A DNA stretch of 64,000 bases, taken from positions 7,068,001-7,132,000 of the forward strand of contig JAHWDD010000001.1 in NCBI GenBank assembly GCA_023897205.1. Direction: 5' to 3'. The stretch is from Exophiala sp. HKRS030. Lineage: Eukaryota; Ascomycota; Eurotiomycetes; Chaetothyriales; Herpotrichiellaceae. A program made the position numbers and the translations under genes. This document shows, piece by piece, positions 48,412 through 58,907 of this stretch. A model generated the notes under the pieces. The model did no database searches and had not been told where the DNA came from. It saw nothing but the letters and a program-made list of their open reading frames with translations. Numbering within the stretch: the stretch's first letter is position 1; each line of letters begins with the position of its first letter.

Positions 48412-50046
48412 TTGACCGTTGCTCCTCCATGCCGTGGCGTGCGGTGCTCGACTTATGCGGATCCTCTTGCACTTGTGGGTCCTAGAAATGCATCCGAATT
48501 GCACAAAAATCACGCACTATCAGGCCCATCACTTTTCACCGAGTAAACTGTACACCGTACACCGTACACTACACTTACACTTACACTCTGCTTGGTCACT
48601 TTTCGGCCCTTCGGACGAAATGTCTAGAGATAGGAGCATAGCATCTTGATTCTCGACCGATTATCCGAACCTAACACCCACAAAGATCCATGCTCAAACT
48701 TGCCGATGTTCCAGCTTCCATTCACGTCTATCCAGACTTTTACGGGGTATGTCGACATCCCGGTTCTCGGCAATATCTCATCACGTACTCGTAAACCTTC
48801 CGTCCACTCGCCTACTAAGAAACCTAACTAGCTCCTGCGAATGCTATCATCTACTCCGTTCCAGCCCTGCAGGCTACATAGGCTGCCCAGACCAAGGCCA
48901 ACTCCAGGCACAAACATAACGGATCGATATCTAGGTATCCTTGCCTCATCATTGAGCAGCGAGACTAAATACGAGGGGGTTGGTGATTACCCTTTGTGGA
49001 CTTGTAGTTCTTCACACGTGAGTCAAGCCCTTCGAAGGCCTGGCGTGTGAATCCGATTCTCGTCCTTCATCCTAAAATGATGTCCAAATTTGTGGCCAGC
49101 TAACCCATCACTGGCTCTTCATTCATTCATTCCAAAACGTAAACTCAAACTGGTAGACGCCCATTTTGCCATACATCGGATCTTGGACATAAAGACCATG
49201 AGGAAACCGTTACATACCGCCTATGCCTTTTACTGTATACCCTTTCACTTTCGCGCCGGCCTCTCAGCCGGGGTGGCCGCGAGTATCATTGGTGATGACG
49301 ATGACGACGACTCAATAGGTTCGCCCCGAATGGTTCATCCCAAATAAACATTGAGATCATGGCGACAAGAATAAAACTCAAGCATAGGTAGGGTACAAGT
49401 CTACAAGGTACTGGAAGTAGGGGCGAAACGGGGATGATGTGCGGGATTGATGCCTATATTGACTTACTGTATGTCTCTATTGTATTGAAATTATAGCCCC
49501 CAAAAGGAAAAATCTTTCCCCCTTTTGTCATTCTTTGGTACTTAGGTAGCGTCGACCGTTTATCAATTTGAACAAGGAGTTAGCCAAGTCATCGGATCAC
49601 GTGGGTTATGAGTGAAGTTTTAAAGAAAGTGACTATAGTAAGCAGCTTCGCTTTCGAGACAAGCTAAGACACAAAATATCTTTGATAATTCCGTCAAATT
49701 CTGAGCAAGAACCCTTCCAGCTTATTAAAAGTTCAGAGTGATAAACCATGGCGACAATAAACAGAAAAGAGGCCAGGCACGCAGCAATTCTTGGCAGCGG
49801 CTGACGGTTGAGGAGCTCAGCAGCTGAGATGCAGCGTTGGCATTAACAAATTCCAGCCTCGTGCGAACCATGAAGCCAGGATCTCAGTGCCAGTGCATGA
49901 AACAGAAGTCAGCTACCGAGTGCTGAGGTCAGCGTCCCCTAACTAGCGGCAGAGAAAACTGTAAGTGGAAAACGCGTCATGGGGAAATTTCGATTACCAC
50001 AAGTGCCAGACTAACTTATCCGTACATATAGGCTGCAATCCTTGGA

Positions 50047-50898
50047 ATGATCCTCCTTGTCCCCACATTGTTTGTCACCTTCGTTCCACACACTCTTGCA
50101 GCATATTTCGTTCGCAATGGTCCTGCCGGAACATCTGAGTTTCCTCAGTGGGAGCTTAGCTACTATGCTGTTGACTACAAACCCGTGTGCGGTTTATCAT
50201 TGGAAAAAGAAGGGAGCGATTTCTGGTCCAACTGCTACGAGTGCGAGCCTGCTATGTTCGCATTCAACAGCTCGACGGCCCTAGATACGCAAGTACAGGT
50301 ATACGACACCACGGGAAGCATTACTTCTACAGAACTAGCCGGGGGCCAGACATTATGTTTGTGCTACGCCTTGCTACACGCCGCCGACAACGTCGTGCTC
50401 GATATATGTATGCTGTTTGGACCAAATGCCGAGATCGCGGTCAGGTCAGGGCCCGTAGCCGCAGGAGTTCAGGGTCCAGATATCCGGAAGACACCCTTAC
50501 CAAGCTGTGAGGATGTTGACGTTGCTACTTATTCATCTTCATTCGCTGTCTCAACCACCCGAAATAGTGGTATGTTTCGAGTGCTATTTTCATCAACGAT
50601 GAAACTACCCTGATGCAGCATTAGTTAGTATCTAGCTAACAAACTTCTTGCAGGGCCGAGCTCAACCCAGACTGGGACAACTTCGCTACGGGAGGAGACA
50701 TCTTCAACGAGTAGCACTAGTAGTGGCTCACAGCCAACCTCTAGTAGCCCTGTCGGTGCGAATAGTGAACAGAGCGGCCTGAGTACTGAAGCCAAGATCG
50801 CCCTTGGATGCGGCATCCCCGGAGCAATTGTCGCAACGGTTGTAATCTTAGGGTACGGGCGCAAAGCATACTTGCGATATAAAAGTAATCAGTTATGA
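50047..50898 (+). CDS. single-pass surface protein with Ser/Thr-rich stalk (Mid2-like layout)
   Basis: Two exons (50047-50569, 50654-50898; GTATGT to TTGCAG) give 255 aa. Order of parts: signal peptide (MILLVPTLFVTFVPHTLA), a Cys-containing ectodomain of about 155 residues (Cys pairs in NCYECEP and LCLCYAL), a Ser/Thr-rich stalk (SSTSSTSSGSQPTSSS), one membrane helix (IALGCGIPGAIVATVVILGY) and a short basic cytosolic tail. This layout is that of many fungal cell-wall or plasma-membrane proteins resembling Mid2/Wsc sensors, although the ectodomain is not a WSC domain and I do not recognise it. Likely O-mannosylated. The cytosolic tail is too short for kinase or large adaptor sites, so sensing is only a guess. 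Probably lineage-specific. Confidence 0.8.
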
Positions 50899-51605
50899 AG
50901 CTACGATCTCGCTGCGACCCATTCACGACCATTATAGTAGCCTCTAACTAGTAAGGCAGGTATAGCCGATCGTCCGGGGACCGGTCTATATAGGCACATA
51001 GGTCCCTGGTGTACATATTTGCTCGGGAGGTGCTCAGAAGCCTCAGTGAGCGCTCAGTGATGTTCAGCCCAGGGATACGTCGAAACCCAGGTCAAAGCAG
51101 CCTTTGTTCACCCTCGAGGACCAAACCACAGATGGCACTTAGGGTACTCCCTTGATATTTCTATGTGTGTGTATATATATACAGACTTGAGCGCCTCGAG
51201 GCCCATGACATGGGCTTCGTATGCTATCCACAGCATGACAGCATCGACAGCTTCAAGGTCAGGATTCTTTCCAGACCATGTGACTTCCGCTCCGACTTGT
51301 GCAGAGTATCAATGGAGTCCTGTAGATGCGACCGAGGTAATGCATGCATACATGCATGTCTATCAGACCCTGTGCAACTGGTAGGCCACATTTTGATACT
51401 TGTAACTCAGTCCATCAGCTGCTCGGACCCGGTCTGTGGCTTGCCAACCAATGGATGAACAATAACCCAATCTATGTTCTCTGTATATATCATACACAAG
51501 TCAATATATTCACGCGTTCTATCCACCTCATCTCACACCCTATCCCATCTCCTCTCCCTTCCTTTCCTTTCCTCTGCACTCGTCTGTCCTGCTCTGCTGT
51601 CCTAT
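50899..51605. other. convergent intergenic region
   Basis: 0.7 kb between the surface protein gene and ubp8, with a GTGTGTATATATATAC run near 51165 and a pyrimidine tract at 51540-51600. No gene seen. Confidence 0.45.
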
Positions 51606-53261
51606 TCACACACCCTCCAGACTCCTCAACGAGTAAAACAGCAAATACGCCTCCTGACGCATGACATCCTCGGTGGTCGTGGCGCTGACGATCTCGTCAT
51701 CGTACCGGAACCACTTGTTATCCTGGCGGCAAAAGGCGAAATAATGCCCATTTTGTGCGTGTTCGCCCTGGTGCACCACCACGCAGTCCAGGTCGTAAAG
51801 GAACTTGTCCTTGGGATATGAGGACTTGTCTTTGCTGTCCGCGCCTGATCCGCCGTTATTGACGGAGCCATTGACGCTGCCGCCTACCCCGTTGGCGTAC
51901 GATGGCGGTCGTGTTGTCCATGGAGCCATGTCTAGGTGCAGTGGGAAATCGAGTTTGCCTTCGTATTTCTCCGGGATGAATGTGCCGGTGCCGAGTTGTT
52001 TCATGCCGAATCGTTTCACGTGCACGCACAGGATGGCGGGTAGTTTGCGGATGCGGGTGTGTTTGCTGGCAGACCGTCGGGTGTTGCATTCGTTGCAGTT
52101 GTATTGTTCAGGGCTCAGGGGTTCTGGCGTGGTGTATGTTTTGAGACAGTCGTAGAGTGTGGGGATGGCGATTTTGAGGTCCGTGTGTTGCTGTGCAGCT
52201 TGTTTCTTCTTTCGCTTGACTTGTTTCTTGAAGTCAAGTGAGATGCTGGAGAATTCGTCTTCGGTCGATGATACCGTGTGGCAGGTGTCGCACGTGATTT
52301 GAGAATTGTATCGGCCGTAGAAGACTTTGTGGAAGAAGCAGACACATTGCTTGTCGGTGCCATTGGTGCTATCATTGCCGTTGATGGCTTTTGTGTTGTC
52401 CTTTCCAGACTTGGCTTTAGGCTTATCCGTGACGGTTTCATACTGGGCGACGCCTTCGTGCAGACGGTCAATGATGCACATGAACCATTCCTGTGCATCT
52501 TGTTGGCCTTTGCCAGACATTTCCTGCATGGATAGATTAGTAGGTTGAGCTTAGGCTGGACGTTGGACGCAGCTTTCTGAACTCACCGGCACGTTCTTCC
52601 AGCTTGCGAATAAAAGATTAACTGCATGAGCAGGAAGAGGTTGATCCACCATTGTGACATCGGAAAAGACTTCAGTCATACCACAAGCAACACAAGTTTG
52701 CTGTTCCTTTTTCTCTTCCTCTTCATCCTCATCATCTGATTCGGTTTTCTTCTCCGGTTCCTTCGAAATTGGACAGGTATGAGTGGGATGACCCATGCCT
52801 AAAAAGTAACTCGATAACAATGGATTATGCACCATCATTTGCAAGACGGCATTCATGTAGCACGTCTCTCCCAGATTGAACAGACCTCTAACACCCGCAC
52901 GGCCACATGGTCGTTGCGAAGTGTTGGCTGTCAAATATGAATCGTCTTCGTCATTGTTGGTCTCGGCAAGCTTTCGCTTCTTAGGATTAGTAATGGCGAG
53001 AAATGCTGGGTCGTAGACCAGATCATTGCATTTGCCACAATACACGGACTTGGGACTGATGGCGAATTCGTGTTTTGTCTTGTTGAAATGTTTGTCCAGG
53101 GTTGGGAAGCTACCTGTGGTAGAGCATGACAGACAAGTATATTGAGTGAAGCTTGGATCACAGGTTGTTGTGGCGGATGAGCGGACTTGTTTGATTTTGG
53201 TGATGGTTTCGGCGGTGATGTGCTCGCATCCTATCGTTGGCATATGAACCGCAAGCGCCAT
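51606..53261 (-). CDS. ubp8: Ubp8-type ubiquitin hydrolase of SAGA
   Basis: Removes ubiquitin from histone H2B as the catalytic subunit of the SAGA deubiquitinase module. Two exons (53261-52587, 52523-51606; GTGAGT to ATGCAG with a CTACTAAT branch) give 530 aa. The N-terminal ZnF-UBP domain shows GCEHI, YTCLSC, the HFNKTKHEF helix and YCGKCNDLVYD. The USP domain has the Cys box GLFNLGETCYMNAVLQMM with nucleophile Cys134 (family consensus NTC; here ETC), QQDAQEWFMCIIDRL, a CDTCHTVS / CNECNTRR zinc ribbon in the fingers, and the His box VVVHQGEHAQNGHYFAF with His485 and the Asp of WFRYDDEIV near 500. An acidic insert DDEDEEEEKKEQQ follows the Cys box. Divergent from dam1. Confidence 0.93.
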
Positions 53262-54323
53262 GATCTGGTGATATATCCCAATGGCGGAATTGATTTGTGT
53301 GAGGCAATGTGCGAAATTGATATGAATGGATGGTGATCAGGCGTCGAAAAGAATCGCGGGAAGTTCAGTGGATGGCGATGTTTGTCGGTGATCAAAAGTT
53401 TTGGCACGTCCAAAGGAGAGCTCCTGAACAAGAGAAGCTCTTGATTGTGACTCCCAGGTATCCAAGAACCTACATGTGACAGCTGGAATGATAGGAATTG
53501 ATTCAAATAAATGATTATTCGATGGGCTGGCTGTAGACACGAGACCACAAAATGTCAAATATCAGATGTGGTTCAAAAGTTCGCCTGAGAGCTGACGATC
53601 GGAGGTGCAAGACCGAAAGACCCTCGACCAGCACTAACCAGTTAAGTATGTAGTTAACTGGTTAACCACTTAGTAAGTTAGTTACAACTCCAAATCTTCG
53701 GCGCTAAAATTAAGCCTTGAATAGGTGGGGGCCAGTATCTTCACTCACGCACTACGGAGCCTTGCATTTGCACGCTTCAATCTTCTGTAATATCTACAAA
53801 TGAATTACAAGGTTCACAGTATCACGACGCCGTGAAACATGGTTGTACAGAGACAAATTTGGGTGCTTCTATGATGAATAGAACAATCCTAACCTGCACA
53901 ACTTAAGCGTGGAGTTTGTCACTTCACTAGAAGGACGTTCTGCTCAATCTGAAGAGCATTACTGATTGTGCCAATGTCATTGAGCACGTGAATAGAACAA
54001 TCAGAGTGCTGGGTATTACGTACAAATTTCAATATCTTTTCATGTCAGCGGTAAAGTAGAAGGCGATTGATTTCATTTTTCAGCCTTGTCGCCCAGGCTC
54101 AGCCTTGGGTTGAGCCGCATACATTGGAAGTTGCCGATGTTTACCCACGACGCGTCCAAGACAGGATGTATTCCAGAACCCAGATGAACAAAAGCCATCC
54201 ACCCCCACTACATCCATTCTATGATTATAAGTTAAATCCAAAGACGACGACGACTACAATAATAACCTCAAAGAACATTAGACATACCCTGAGGCTACAC
54301 GCGAACATCTCAGACAAACAACC
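53262..54323. promoter_or_regulatory. divergent intergenic region
   Basis: 1.1 kb between ubp8 and dam1; AT-rich middle section (53640-54060) with a GTTAACTGGTTAACC-like palindromic stretch near 53640-53670 and a CACGTG near 53986. No gene seen. Confidence 0.45.
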
Positions 54324-55106
54324 ATGTCAACCGCCCGCACAACTTCACAAAGTCGCGCCCGTTCACCAATATCACTTTCTCGCCCAACCACTCCTCTCCG
54401 CCCATCATCACGCTCATCATTTCGCGCATCTCACGCACACTCAACGTCCAACAACGCCAACACAGGCAATTACGATGACGTTTCACCGCTCGATGAGTTC
54501 GAACCGCAATTCGCCGAATTGGCCGACTCGATGGCTGATTTAGAGGCAAATCTGATGCATTTGCAACTGATGCACGAGAGTCTAAGTCGATTTGGCGAGA
54601 GCTTTGCAAGTTTTCTCTATGGTTTGAACATGAATGCTTTCGTCGTCGACTTTCCAGAGGTATGTTTCAACTGAAGTGTCATCTTTGTCGTCATTTCCAC
54701 TCTCAAATTCCATGTTTTCTGTATGGTGAGATCTGTAGTTATTCGCTAATACCTACCACAGGCCCCAATTCCCGAATCAATTGCTCGCTTCCAGAAACGA
54801 CAAGGCGGCGGTATCGGTAGTGGATATGCAGGAGCAACAGGCGACGATTCAGTACTTGGAAGTGGCGCTCGTGGACCGACAGATGCAGATGCCACGTTCA
54901 TGACGGCAGGCGACACGAGTTTCGCGAGCTTGAAAGCCACTCCCCGTCGGAAGACGCTGAACACTTCGTCGGTCACGCCGAGTGCCTCATCGACGGGATT
55001 GAGCACGGGGAGGCAAGGCGTTCCGGAGCATTCGACGCGTGGAAGTGGCATTGCTAGGGGAGAGGTCGGGGGCTGGTCGTGGGTCGAGAGGGAGCGGTTT
55101 GCCTAG
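54324..55106 (+). CDS. dam1: DASH/Dam1 complex subunit Dam1
   Basis: Microtubule-contacting subunit of the DASH ring that couples kinetochores to spindle microtubules. Two exons (54324-54659, 54762-55106; GTATGT to CCACAG) give 226 aa. A Ser/Arg/Pro-rich N-terminus precedes the conserved Dam1 block: PLDEFEPQFAELADSMADLE, NLMHLQLMHESLSRFGESFA, SFLYGLNMNAFVVDFPEAP. The rest is low complexity with many Ser/Thr and Arg, including RRKT, a site of the type Aurora kinase (Ipl1) prefers in the C-terminal tail. Exon junction lies exactly after FPE, inside the conserved block. A second DASH gene, spc34, lies 3 kb downstream beyond rpn3. Confidence 0.93.
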
Positions 55107-55583
55107 GGGTCGAGGAAGGGGTATCAGATGATGTCGGTATCATTGGAGCTGGTGCCATGTACGGAACTCATTCAATCTCGGGTTGCTATGCTCTAAAACT
55201 GCACCGACTACTATTGTTCGCAGGAGTCAACATCCGAAAGTCTTCAAAGTTCAGCCAATCACCCGATGAAATCTCACTGTCGTGGCTGAAGATGTAATCA
55301 CAGTCTACATCTATTACTTTGATTGTCTGTCTATGATGTCGCACGCACAGCAGAGCGCCACAACCTGCGACAGACGGCCTTATAACCCAGGATACGCATA
55401 CAAAGCTGTGTGTAATCTTCTGTACACCTTGACCCAGTCTCAAATAGGCCAAGTGACTCGGAAACGTGCAAAAATCTGGCAACAGGACGCTCTGAAGGTT
55501 GCGCTTTCATGCACGGTATTAGTCCGAGCTGACCTCGAAGCTCAACCGTGACGAGAATCCAGTGTAGCCAAAAACATGCGAAC
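55107..55583. other. convergent intergenic region
   Basis: 477 bp between the stops of dam1 and rpn3, presumably both 3' UTRs. Nothing else seen. Confidence 0.45.
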
Positions 55584-57415
55584 TCAAAGGCCCTCGAAAT
55601 CACCTCCGGGCGCATCATCGTCATCCAAGTCACCATCGACGATCTCCTTGGCAAGTTCTCGCTCTCTTTCACGCGCTTCCTGGGCATTCTTAAGCTCAAG
55701 TCGGTGTTGATTCATGGGGAAACGCATTGCCTGTATGTCATTAGCATTGAAAAGAAGAATGGAATTGCGTGCGAGCAATGCTTACCTTTACGCTTTCGTC
55801 ATGTAGAGCCAAACAAGCCTGAATGCGTTCGTGGAAGGCGTCACCAGGTTCCCTAGTGGCATAAACATCGCCCACCTCTTTGCTCTTCATGTAACCATGT
55901 TCATGATCAAGGCTTGCTTCAATGACGCCATCTCGAATCGCCTTGGCCACAATATACTCGGCAGATTCTTCACTGTCCAAACCAAGGCGTAGACAAATAT
56001 CTCGGAGTGAAATTCTTGCATAGGAAAGAGACATCATGCGCACACCAGTTCTGATAACATTTTGTCTCAGACGTAGGATCAAAGTGTATGTATCATCCTT
56101 TCGGAATGTTGAGTTATATCGTTGAACGAGATTTTGAAAACCGACAACGTCACCGGCGCTGACTGCTTGTACCAATTGAAGATAGGGTTGCAGGGATTTC
56201 TCGAGGCTAGGCTGTCGGAACGTAGCACGATCAGGAATATCTCCCATCAACAACTCCACCACAATTAGAAGCTTTGTCGAGGCTTGGTAGAACCCACTGG
56301 CCTTGTACGATGTCGGTGATTTGCGAGTAACACCAACCAGGTGCTCGTGCGCATCGGTGTAAGACAATTGGATTGCACGAATGCGTCCGAGATAATACAA
56401 GTATCGAGCGACGGAATTGTTGGCGGCGGTTGCAGGAAACTTTGTGTGAGAAATGAGTAGATCGGCTTGCGTGATATGAGAAGTGGACAGATAATTGCGT
56501 AAGAGCAAAGTGGTGACCGAAGCTTGTATATCTTGATCTTTTCGCAGAGTTGCAGTTCTCAAGGCATCTAGCAAATTCTTTCTGATTGAAATGACCGCGG
56601 CGGCTGGTGATGGAGGTGTGGGGGCAGTTTCCTCAAAAAACAAGGAATAATAGAAATAGACACGCGCAGCCAGCGAATCTAGCGTTCGGCGATTCAATGT
56701 ACGCAGATGATCCACCAAAGCGCTGGAGAATTGAGCTCCCGCACTGATCGATTTTTTATCATATAGATGGACTTGCACCAGGATGGACAGGTAGACATCA
56801 ATCTCGGGAAGAACATCTTTGGAGTATTTCGCGTAGGTGTGTCCTTTTTCTTGTGCCATTCTTGCACCTTCGGACCTGGGAACGAGGAATCTTCCTTGAC
56901 AGCCGAGAGGAGAGATTCGGCAGTAGGAGTAGGTATCGGGTATGTCTCAATGACAACAGTAGCAAGAACGTCTGCAGTTAAATGCTTGCGCACCGATGGT
57001 ATCGAGCGAAGGACTCTCAGACTGAATCGGGGATCGAATTGAGAGACGGCACGCTCCAACAAGGGTATGTTGGCCTTGATTTCTGATATATCTAGGTAAG
57101 CGAAAGCATTGAAATAGAAGTAAGAAACATACCAGCAATAGCTTTTTGTTTTGGATCGACTTGCTTTTCTGTTGCGCTATCAAGAGGCCCATCTGACATT
57201 TCTGTATCTGTTGGCTTTTCCGGGATCGTTGGGGTCTTGCCGCCCTTGGAAGGTGGAACAACCACAGTCATGGTGTCTTCACGTTGTCTATCTCTTGTAG
57301 ACCCAGCGGGTTTGTTTGTGTTCTGAGAGTCTGTACCCTTCTTGCCAGAGCCCGATCCGTTCGTCCCTTTCTCAGAAGAGTTAGAACCGTTGAGATGTGA
57401 TTTATCACCGCTCAT
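55584..57415 (-). CDS. rpn3: 26S proteasome regulatory subunit Rpn3 (frame broken once at an A run)
   Basis: PCI-domain subunit of the 19S lid. Exons 57415-57133, 57082-55786 and 55730-55584. The N-terminus is a hydrophilic, Ser/Gly/Lys-rich extension, then NIPLLERAVSQFDPRFSLRV begins the conserved part. After DSSFPGPKVQEWHKKK the reading frame must change to continue as YAKYSKDVLPEIDVYLSILV, then ALVDHLRTLNRRTLDSLAAR, a run of helical repeats, and the PCI winged helix ISLRDICLRLGLDSEESAEY. The tail ends in acidic DGDLDDDDAPGGDFEGL. One extra base in the AAAAA run at 56845-56849 restores a 575-aa protein of normal size. A 59 nt intron (GTCCGA to CAAAG) would also restore the frame but has a poor donor. 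Divergent from spc34. Confidence 0.92.
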
Positions 57416-58121
57416 ATCTCCCGAAAGAGTCCACGATCGAGTGATGCACCCACAATTGAGCCGCGACAATGAATAGTAGATAGGGGAAAGATACAATCTG
57501 AGGTTAAGGTGGTTGGAGAATGGCTTGAAACCGGGGTGTTCGCCTAGTTACCGATAGAGACAGTCAATTTGAGGCGTCAATTAGTCTGTCCTGATCGGAA
57601 AAGGTCCGTTAGACTTGGATTATGAATCAGGGATACTCCAAGACGGCCCGTAGACTTTGGCTCGGGGAGATGATAGATGGCGGAAAAGGACTTGTTCAGG
57701 AAAGGGCGAGGAAGGGAGAATGTAGTTGTTGTAACGGATTCTTGGGTAAGAGATGCAGATTGCAAGCTAGTAAGCGCAGAAGATCGTAGACCAGAGAAGA
57801 GGCGTGAGAGGTCACTTGGAGGCGCAAGATACGGGGAAGCAAGACCAACGACGCAGACGCTTGCAAGCAGGCACTCCAAAAACGCGTCACATCATCACAA
57901 CGTTAACAATTAGTTCGCTAGCACTACCACTGCCACTTATCAGCCTTGCGACCTCCTCGCCATCCCAGCGACGGTATGGATAGACGGCTCGCTCACGAAA
58001 CTTCACAAGCCCTCTTTTATTGCGACACGATATATCAGAACTTCATGAGCATGGAAACGTCCTGATTACCTCACGATCCTCAATATTTACCCTCACGTGC
58101 CCCACAGTTAGCATTAACAAT
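57416..58121. promoter_or_regulatory. divergent intergenic region rpn3-spc34
   Basis: 0.7 kb between two outward-facing genes. No obvious GGTGGCAAA-type proteasome-associated control element was seen. A CACGTG sits near 58094, just before the spc34 start. Confidence 0.4.
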
Positions 58122-58907
58122 ATGGCTTTACTTGGGAATCATTTGGAGCAAATTTCTCTTTCCTCCAAGTCAATAGGACAATTAGAGTGTGTAACACGCC
58201 TGATGATCTTGTTTTCATACTCATCTCGATCACAATAGGTTCCCAGTATCCAAGATCTTCACCAATGCGCTCATTCGCGACCACGAAATTACCACGTTGA
58301 TCCGTGATACTGAACCACACGAGAGAGCTCTCTTCTCCATCGATCCCAGTGTCGTCAACAGCTCCTCTCGAGTCAGTGCAATTCGCAAGGCAGGCGATGA
58401 CAATACTTTCCAGAAACGTAAAAGCATATTTCCCAACGCACAACCTGTCAAGCAATCGATAATTACCAGACTGCTAGGCAATGAGATGTTGCAAGAGATC
58501 CGGCAATCCACAAGCAATACTACTCGTTCGCAAGATGGGGTGAACGTGGAAGTATTGCTTCGCGGAGCCGAAAAGCTATCTGAAGTGTACGCGGTTACAG
58601 GAGTGACGGACAAGATTAACTCTCTTCGCAGACGTTATCGAGAAACTGCTTCATCCGTTTCTGTATTGGAAGGCAAAGTTGCAAAGCAACAATCTTTACT
58701 GGATCGGAGAAATAAAGGACTAGACTCTGATGATTTGAGCAGTGACCCTGATGTACATGATCACACCACACCGACGGGGATATAAATACACTCACATTGG
58801 AGGATTTCCAAGCCGAGGAAGAAGAAATTAGAGAACTCGAGATCAAGAAGAAAGCCCTAGAGGATCGAGTCTTGGGTATAGAACGAGACCTTGGAGGTCT
58901 ACGATGA
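58122..58907 (+). CDS. spc34: DASH/Dam1 complex subunit Spc34 (frame broken once at a G run)
   Basis: Structural subunit of the DASH ring. Exon 1 is 58122-58186, the intron runs GTGTGT to AATAG, and exon 2 is 58239-58907. Conserved block: FPVSKIFTNALIRDHEITTL, IRDTEPHERALFSIDPS, near residues 22-60. A long coiled-coil half follows (DKINSLRRRYRETASSVSVL). The frame as given stops at 58785 after HDHTTPTGI, but shifting by one base at GGGG 58776-58779 continues into EEEIRELEIKKKALEDRVLG and ERDLGGLR, the standard C-terminal coiled coil of the family, ending at 58907 with a total of 244 aa. I therefore read the early stop as a missing G. The alternative is a truncated protein lacking the last 42 or so residues. 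Confidence 0.9.

Larger units (their letters stand above)
45170..50046. other. 4.9 kb gene desert
   Basis: Largest gene-free stretch. It includes the Ytp1-gene promoter, GATCACACC repeats, an ACACTT microsatellite, AGTCA/AGCCA repeats, a CCTAGGTACCTAGG-type palindrome near 47648 and CT-rich tracts (47520-48020). No ORF in it shows protein-like composition plus splice signals. A non-coding transcript cannot be excluded. Confidence 0.5.
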
